8,326 nt of DNA from Burkholderiaceae bacterium (lineage in GTDB: Bacteria > Pseudomonadota > Gammaproteobacteria > Burkholderiales > Burkholderiaceae_C), in contig JAIRRE010000182.1 in the NCBI GenBank assembly GCA_031256125.1, forward strand, positions 1 to 8,326. Reading direction: 5' to 3'. This document shows, in pieces, positions 1-8,326 of this stretch. How positions within the stretch are numbered: the first letter of the stretch is position 1; the number at the start of each line of letters is the position of its first letter. The position numbers and the translations under genes were made by a program. Below the pieces are notes generated by a model, which was not told the DNA's origin, searched no databases, and worked only from the letters and a program-made list of their open reading frames with translations.

Positions 1-2
1 AC

Positions 3-122
3 GCCAACCTTGATACGCAGTGGCGGCTGACAGTCGCCCAATCAAGGGCATTTATCGAGTTGAGTAACGATGATTTAATATGTCCCCGATTTATGAGTAC
101 CGCCATCAATGAGGCTAAATAA
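3..122 (+). CDS. Possible C-terminal fragment of an upstream gene (unidentified)
   Basis: An open frame enters from the left window edge and runs 39 codons to a TAA at 120-122. The translation begins ANLDTQWRLTVAQSRAFIEL and ends FMSTAINEAK. It has no start codon inside the window that would be needed, so it would be the tail of a gene lying upstream. The residue mix is protein-like (charged, aromatic and hydrophobic residues well spread), but I do not recognise a family. An open stretch of this length in AT-richer DNA can arise by chance. It also overlaps a TGTCCCC motif of a kind often seen around transposase genes, so it could equally be the end of a degraded transposase gene or non-coding sequence. 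Confidence 0.3.
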   Translation, partial: ANLDTQWRLTVAQSRAFIELSNDDLICPRFMSTAINEAK

Positions 123-137
123 TTTTCATCTGACCCC
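75..137. repeat. Two copies of a 13-bp TTxATxTGxCCCC motif
   Basis: TTAATATGTCCCC at 75-87 and TTCATCTGACCCC at 125-137 are identical at 10 of 13 positions and lie 50 bp apart in the same orientation. Each is followed by an AT-rich stretch ending in ATTT. Sequences of the type TGTCCCC/TGACCCC next to AT-rich flanks recur, from general experience, around small transposase genes and their remnants in proteobacterial genomes. No transposase is visible here, so the mobile-element reading is inference. Confidence 0.35.
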
Positions 138-148
138 AAATTTCATGC

Positions 149-177
149 TTGGCAAAAGCATTAATTAGCTTTATTCT
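149..177 (+). promoter_or_regulatory. Candidate sigma70-like promoter for gltBD
   Basis: TTGGCA at 149-154 (5 of 6 matches to TTGACA) is followed after exactly 17 nt by TATTCT at 172-177 (4 of 6 matches to TATAAT). Transcription would start near 184 and give an approximately 158-nt leader before the gltB GTG. The spacer plus the first base of the -10 box contains the inverted repeat AAAGC (155-159) - 8 nt - GCTTT (168-172), which could be a repressor or activator site. An 8-bp perfect palindrome, GCACGTGC, lies at 193-200 just past the predicted start. Promoter placement is by eye; no sigma54-type GG-N10-GC element was found in this stretch. Confidence 0.4.
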
Positions 178-240
178 CATAACCTTTCTTGGGCACGTGC
201 AGGTTGGGAACATCATGGGTAGGGTCTGTAGCGGTTTCGG

Positions 241-300
241 CGGTGCCCAGCAGATACGCCGGCCTGTGCGGGGATGACTGCGATTACAGCCTCCCCGCAC
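241..300. repeat. Diverged intergenic repeat with GC-rich hairpin
   Basis: Read on the minus strand, this stretch contains GTCATCCCCGCACAGGCCGG. This resembles the common proteobacterial dispersed intergenic repeat whose spurious translation reads VIPAQAG; the minus-strand frame here reads [11 protein letters not shown]. Within it, GTGCGGGGA (266-274) and TCCCCGCAC (292-300) form a perfect 9-bp inverted repeat. Inside the loop, CTG (278-280) can pair with CAG (287-289) around a 6-nt loop, and G276 can pair with C290, which extends the stem to about 13 pairs with small interruptions. Membership of the known repeat family is inferred from memory of its consensus. Confidence 0.5.
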
Positions 301-330
301 CGATTCGTTTTCGTCATTTTTCGATTTTTC
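266..330 (+). promoter_or_regulatory. Terminator-like leader hairpin and T-rich tract upstream of gltB
   Basis: The 9-bp GC-rich stem at 266-300 is followed directly by 30 nt (301-330) of which 17 are T, including runs of 4, 5 and 5 T, ending at the gltB Shine-Dalgarno. The arrangement resembles an intrinsic terminator placed in an mRNA leader. However, the first T4 run starts 7 nt after the stem rather than at its base, so termination would probably be weak. It could act as an attenuator, as an RNA stability element, or have no role. No anti-terminator partner or short leader peptide was identified. Confidence 0.3.
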
Positions 331-341
331 AGGAGTGCGCC

Positions 342-5141
<4,800 letters not shown>

Positions 5142-5179
5142 TCGACCAATGAAGCACAGCACGTAAAGGATCAGCCATC

Positions 5180-6655
5180 ATGGGAAAAGTCACCGGCTTC
5201 ATGGAATACGCGCGCATCGAGGAGGGCTACAGGTCCGTCAAGGAGCGCATTAAGCATTACCGGGAATTCGTCATCGGTCTGGACGACACGCAGGCCAAGA
5301 CGCAAGGCGCGCGCTGCATGGATTGCGGCACGCCGTTCTGCAACAACGGCTGCCCGCTGGGCAACGTCGTCCCTGACTTCAACGACCTGGTCTATCGGGG
5401 CGACTGGCAGGGGGCGTGGAAAGTGCTCTCCTCAACCAACAACTTCCCGGAGTTCACGGGCCGCATCTGCCCCGCGCCGTGTGAGGCGGCGTGCGTGCTG
5501 GGCATCAGCCGGCAGCCGGTGGGTATCAAAAGCATCGAACACGCCATCATCGACCGTGCCTGGGCGCAAGGCTGGGTCACGCCGCAACCGCCGTTGCGCA
5601 AGACCGGCAAGCGGGTGGCGGTGATCGGCTCCGGCCCGGCGGGTATGGCCGCCGCGCAGCAACTGGCGCGCGCGGGCCACGACGTAACGTTGTTCGAGAA
5701 GAACGACCGCCCCGGCGGCTTGTTGCGCTACGGCATTCCCGATTTCAAACTGGAGAAATTGCACATCGACCAGCGCATCGCGCAGATGCAGGCCGAAGGC
5801 GTCACCTTGCGTACCGGCGTGCGGATCGGCGACCTGCCCAAAAAAGGGCCGGGCAGTTTGATTAACGATTTTTCCTCCGAAACCCTCACGCCCGCGCAGG
5901 TGCTGTCGGACTTTGATGCGGTGCTGCTGACGGGCGGTGCCGAGCAGAGCCGCGATCTGGCCGTGCCGGGGCGCGATCTGGAGGGCATCCACTTTGCGAT
6001 GGAATGGCTGCCGCAGCAAAACCGCGTCAACGCGGGCGACAAGCTCAAGCACGCCATTTCGGCGGCTGGCAAGCACGTCGTCGTCATCGGCGGCGGCGAC
6101 ACCGGCAGCGACTGCGTGGGCACCAGCAACCGGCACGGCGCCAAGAGCGTGACCCAGTTCGAGGTCCTGCCCATGCCGCTCGAACAGGAAGACAAGCCGC
6201 TGACCTGGCCCTATTGGCCGATCAAACTGCGCACCAGCTCCAGCCACGAAGAAGGCGCGGCGCGTGAATTCGCTATTTCCACCCAGGCTTTTATCGGGCA
6301 GAAAGGTAAAGTCAAGGCGCTGCGCACTGTACAAGTCGCATTCAAGAACGGCAAGCCCGCCGAAGTGCCGGGCACCGAAAAAGAATGGCCTGCCGACTTG
6401 GTGCTGCTGGCTATGGGCTTTACCAACCCGGCGGCCACGCTGCTGGACGCTTTCGGCGTGGAAAAAGACGCGCGCGGCAACGCTAAGGCCAGTACCGGCG
6501 AAGCGGATGGCTACGCCACCAGCGCGTCCAAAGTGTTCGCCGCCGGCGACATGCGGCGCGGCCAGTCGCTGGTCGTATGGGCTATCCGCGAAGGCCGCCA
6601 AGCGGCGCGGGCAGTCGATGCGTTTTTGATGGGGGCGAGCAATTTGCCGGGGTAA
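5180..6655 (+). CDS. gltD: Glutamate synthase (NADPH) small (beta) subunit
   Basis: This 491-aa flavoprotein oxidises NADPH at FAD and passes electrons through 4Fe-4S clusters to GltB. The ATG at 5180 follows AAAGGA (5165-5170) by 9 nt and lies 38 nt after the gltB stop, so the two genes are surely one operon. The N-terminal iron-sulfur domain has two cysteine groups: Cys46, 49, 54 and 58 ([13 protein letters not shown]) and Cys97, 101 and 105 (CPAPCEAAC). The first dinucleotide fold, for FAD, has VIGSGPAG with Gly150, 152 and 155, followed by [17 protein letters not shown] second fold, for NADPH, has [13 protein letters not shown] with Gly304, 306 and 309. The C-terminal FAD-contacting motif [12 protein letters not shown] starts at residue 452 and is followed by the usual [12 protein letters not shown] helix. 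Length is close to the family norm (roughly 470-490 aa). Related NADPH-oxidising subunits exist in other enzymes, but the adjacency to gltB settles the identity. Confidence 0.97.
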   Translation: MGKVTGFMEYARIEEGYRSVKERIKHYREFVIGLDDTQAKTQGARCMDCGTPFCNNGCPLGNVVPDFNDLVYRGDWQGAWKVLSSTNNFPEFTGRICPAPCEAACVLGISRQPVGIKSIEHAIIDRAWAQGWVTPQPPLRKTGKRVAVIGSGPAGMAAAQQLARAGHDVTLFEKNDRPGGLLRYGIPDFKLEKLHIDQRIAQMQAEGVTLRTGVRIGDLPKKGPGSLINDFSSETLTPAQVLSDFDAVLLTGGAEQSRDLAVPGRDLEGIHFAMEWLPQQNRVNAGDKLKHAISAAGKHVVVIGGGDTGSDCVGTSNRHGAKSVTQFEVLPMPLEQEDKPLTWPYWPIKLRTSSSHEEGAAREFAISTQAFIGQKGKVKALRTVQVAFKNGKPAEVPGTEKEWPADLVLLAMGFTNPAATLLDAFGVEKDARGNAKASTGEADGYATSASKVFAAGDMRRGQSLVVWAIREGRQAARAVDAFLMGASNLPG

Positions 6656-6660
6656 AGGGG

Positions 6661-6689
6661 CTGGGCCGCCGGGACTCTCCAAGGCCCAG
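6661..6689 (+). other. GC-rich hairpin just after gltD
   Basis: CTGGGCC (6661-6667) and GGCCCAG (6683-6689) are perfect 7-bp inverted repeats around a 15-nt loop, starting 6 nt after the gltD stop codon. No T run follows (the next bases are GAGATCATC), so it does not look like an intrinsic terminator. It may mark or protect the 3' end of the gltBD message, or reduce read-through into the next gene. Without experimental data this is only a structural observation. Confidence 0.35.
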
Positions 6690-6740
6690 GAGATCATCAA
6701 TCGCGCCATGTACCGCGCGCTCGATGAGGATAAGCTGTAG
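6675..6740 (+). pseudogene. Coding-like stretch without a start codon (possible gene relic)
   Basis: Between gltD and the racemase-like gene, one frame reads [20 protein letters not shown] then Leu and a TAG at 6738-6740. The frame is open only from 6630 (TGA at 6627-6629) and has no ATG, GTG or TTG with a ribosome site before an internal ATG at 6708. The peptide looks like an amphipathic protein C-terminus rather than random GC-rich translation (balanced E/D/K/R, Ile-Ile, Asn, Tyr). It may be the surviving 3' end of a deleted gene. I do not recognise the family; chance cannot be excluded over 22 codons. Confidence 0.22.
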
Positions 6741-6767
6741 CCGCCTGTTTTCAGGAGGAGATTGACC

Positions 6768-7970
6768 ATGCCACCGTCGGATACCACTGCAACGGCAAAC
6801 ACGGACACTGCCCCGCTGCGCGGCGTGCGCGTGCTGGATCTCACCCGCTTGCTGCCCGGCCCGCTGGGGACGCAGTATTTGGCGGATATGGGCGCCGATG
6901 TCATCAAAATCGAAGACACCGGCGCGGGCGATTACGCCCACCCGGCCTTGCGCGCGGTCTGCAACCGCAACAAGCGCGGACTGCAACTGGACTTGAAACA
7001 CCCCGATGGCCAAGCCGCACTGGTCGCGCTGGCGCGCACCGCCGATGTGCTGATCGAAGGTTTTCGCCCCGGCGTCACCGAGCGGCTGGGTGCGGACTAC
7101 GCCACCCTGTCGCGCCACAACCCCCGGCTGGTGTATTGCAGCCTTTCCGGTTATGGACAGGATGGCCCGCTGCGCGACGCGGCGGGGCACGACATCAACT
7201 ACACCGGCTACACCGGGGTGGCCGATCAAATCGGCAGCGCCCCGGATGCGCCAGCGCTGTCCAATCTGCCAATTGCCGACGTGATGGGCGGGGCGCTCAC
7301 CGCCGCTCTCGGCATCCTGGCCGCGCTTTACGACGCGCAGCGCAGCGGTCGCGGACGCTACCTGGACATCGCCCTGGCCGATGGCGCGCTGGCGGGCGCG
7401 GTGGTGGCGCTGGCCACGCTCAACGAACACGGCGCGACCCGGCCCGCGGGCGGCGACGCGCTATCGGGCGCGCTGGCTTGCTACCACCAGTACCGCACGC
7501 ACGATGGGCGCTATCTGGCCGTTGGTGCGCTGGAACCCAAGTTCTGGCAAGCCTTTTGCGAACAGGTGCTGGGTCGCCCCGATCTCGTTCAGTGGCACCG
7601 CGATCCGCGTCCGAGTCAGCAGGAGAGCGTGCGCGCCGAGCTGCAACGCATCATCGGCGAGCAATCGCTGGCCTATTGGCGCGAGCGCCTCTCCGGTGTC
7701 GATTGTTGCGTCACGCCGGTGCTCAAGCTCGAAGAGACGTTGACGCATCCGCATTTCATCGCGCGCGGCATGGTGCGCCGCACCATGCATCCCGTTTATG
7801 GCGAGATGGCCCACCTCGCCAGCCCGATCCGCATGAGCGGCCACACCTTCGACATCACGCGCCAGGCGCCGCTGCCCGGCGAACACACCCGCGAAATCCT
7901 GCGCCAGGCAGGTTATGCCGACGCCGCCATCGATGGGCTGATCGCCAACGGCATCGCGCGGACTGCATGA
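6768..7970 (+). CDS. CaiB/BaiF-family protein, probable alpha-methylacyl-CoA racemase
   Basis: This 400-aa family III CoA-transferase fold protein probably interconverts (R)- and (S)-2-methylacyl-CoA thioesters, which lets branched-chain acyl chains enter beta-oxidation. The ATG at 6768 follows a near-perfect AGGAGGAG (6753-6760) by 7 nt; an in-frame TTG at 6762 is too close to that site to be used. The N-terminus has the family signature GVRVLDLTRLLPGPLGTQYL and then MGADVIKIE. The key residues are His141 (GHDINY), Asp171 (IADVMGG) and Glu256 (VGALEPKFW). Their spacings of 30 and 85 match His126, Asp156 and Glu241 of Mycobacterium tuberculosis MCR as I recall them. The CVTPVL and GEHTREIL segments also fit this branch, while the GGGGQ loop of formyl-CoA transferase is not seen. 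A CoA-transferase with another acyl substrate remains possible. It lies 112 nt after gltD on the same strand; co-transcription is possible, but no shared pathway is obvious. Confidence 0.82.
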   Translation: MPPSDTTATANTDTAPLRGVRVLDLTRLLPGPLGTQYLADMGADVIKIEDTGAGDYAHPALRAVCNRNKRGLQLDLKHPDGQAALVALARTADVLIEGFRPGVTERLGADYATLSRHNPRLVYCSLSGYGQDGPLRDAAGHDINYTGYTGVADQIGSAPDAPALSNLPIADVMGGALTAALGILAALYDAQRSGRGRYLDIALADGALAGAVVALATLNEHGATRPAGGDALSGALACYHQYRTHDGRYLAVGALEPKFWQAFCEQVLGRPDLVQWHRDPRPSQQESVRAELQRIIGEQSLAYWRERLSGVDCCVTPVLKLEETLTHPHFIARGMVRRTMHPVYGEMAHLASPIRMSGHTFDITRQAPLPGEHTREILRQAGYADAAIDGLIANGIARTA

Positions 7971-7979
7971 AGCGTTGTC

Positions 7980-8326
7980 TTATTCGATTTGCGCCAGCCC
8001 CGCGACGAAGTTGCGTTTGGCGCGGTACTTCGTCTTGAGTTCGCTCAAGCGCTCGCGCGCCGCCGATGGCGTCAGAATGCGCAGCCATTCGCGCGCCAGT
8101 TCCAGTTCCTCGCGGTAGGGCGATTGGGCGTGTGTCATGCGGCTCTCCAGCAGACGCTCGAAAATGGCCGCCGCGTCGGCGGGCGACTGGGCGCTCAAGC
8201 CGCGCGCCAAAGCATGTGAAGCCGCTTCGCTCAGCATGGCCTTGGGCAGGCGGGTCAAGGCCAAGGCTTCGGCGGGGCGCTGCTCGTGCAGCAGCCAAAG
8301 CGCGCGCACGGTTACGTCACGTTTCG
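7980..8326 (-). CDS. Unidentified helix-rich protein, C-terminal part (runs off window)
   Basis: The minus-strand frame is open from the window edge to a TAA at 7980-7982, giving 114 visible residues; the gene's start lies outside. A GTG at 8307-8309 is probably internal because the frame continues upstream as KRDVT. The sequence is largely alpha-helical, with Ala/Leu/Glu-rich segments that resemble TPR-like helical repeats (HEQRPAEALALTRLPKAM, SPADAAAIFERLLESR), and ends in a basic segment, ELKTKYRAKRNFVAGLAQIE. A Lys-Arg-Asn-Phe ending of this kind recalls the C-termini of some SWIM-zinc-finger-associated or DUF6880-like proteins, but this is a weak memory match and no zinc-finger residues are in view. 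This frame was chosen over its overlapping neighbours because the competing frames are Arg/Pro/Ala-rich shadows. It converges on the racemase-like gene with a 9-nt gap. Confidence 0.6.
   Translation of the reverse strand, partial: KRDVTVRALWLLHEQRPAEALALTRLPKAMLSEAASHALARGLSAQSPADAAAIFERLLESRMTHAQSPYREELELAREWLRILTPSAARERLSELKTKYRAKRNFVAGLAQIE

Noticed and set aside
186..212. Sigma54 (-24/-12) promoter around TTGGGCACGTGCAGGTTGG, expected for a nitrogen operon
   Set aside because: The required GG-N10-GC spacing is not met: GG at 192-193 is followed 10 nt later by TT, and no TTGC lies at the right distance.
115..300. 61-codon minus-strand open frame in the gltB upstream region
   Set aside because: It overlaps the promoter, palindrome and repeat, has no convincing ribosome site, and its product is a Pro/Arg/Cys-rich peptide without recognisable features.
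189..341. N-terminal extension of gltB to the ATG-like start at 189-213
   Set aside because: The extension has no ribosome site, runs through the repeat hairpin and T-rich leader, and would put 77 residues before the catalytic Cys. AGGAG 6 nt before GTG 342 gives the expected short propeptide.
5432..6919. 495-codon minus-strand open frame crossing gltD and the start of the racemase-like gene
   Set aside because: It is longer than gltD, but its translation is Arg/His/Gly/Ala-rich without motifs, and its length follows from GC-rich codon bias in two plus-strand genes and an intergenic stretch lacking the needed stops.
6582..7430. 282-codon minus-strand open frame opposite the racemase-like gene
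   Set aside because: It is a shadow of the strongly supported plus-strand gene, with Gln/Arg/Ala/Gly-rich translation and no motifs.

Overview
The window looks like chromosomal DNA from a GC-rich betaproteobacterium, probably Burkholderiales. This is inferred from the strongly G/C-ending codons and from GltB and GltD sequences that read like the Ralstonia/Burkholderia type from memory; no search was run. Most of it is ordinary housekeeping sequence. I do not see a previously undescribed system, and the points worth a second look are regulatory or small structural oddities.

Bases 1-341 are AT-richer than the rest. They hold a possible 3' end of an upstream reading frame (stop at 120-122), two copies of a TTxATxTGxCCCC motif, a sigma70-like promoter with a small inverted repeat in its spacer, and a leader. 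The leader carries a diverged intergenic repeat that folds into a GC-rich hairpin, followed by a 30-nt T-rich run that ends at the gltB Shine-Dalgarno sequence.

Bases 342-6655 are the glutamate synthase (GOGAT) operon. gltB, the large subunit, has a GTG start, 1599 codons, a 26-residue propeptide and an unusual Lys/Ala-rich tail. gltD, the small NADPH-oxidising subunit of 491 aa, follows after 38 nt. Together they make two glutamates from glutamine plus 2-oxoglutarate. NADPH electrons enter at GltD FAD, pass through Fe-S clusters to the GltB FMN, and ammonia is channelled from the GltB amidotransferase site.

Bases 6656-6767 hold a 7-bp perfect hairpin just after gltD and a short coding-like stretch without a start codon. 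An excellent Shine-Dalgarno sequence follows, then a 400-aa CaiB/BaiF-family protein whose His/Asp/Glu residues match alpha-methylacyl-CoA racemase (6768-7970). On the minus strand, and convergent with it after a 9-nt gap, is the C-terminal part of an unidentified helix-rich protein (7980 to the window edge). The racemase-like gene has no evident pathway link to GOGAT; the two are probably neighbours by chance or by weak co-transcription.
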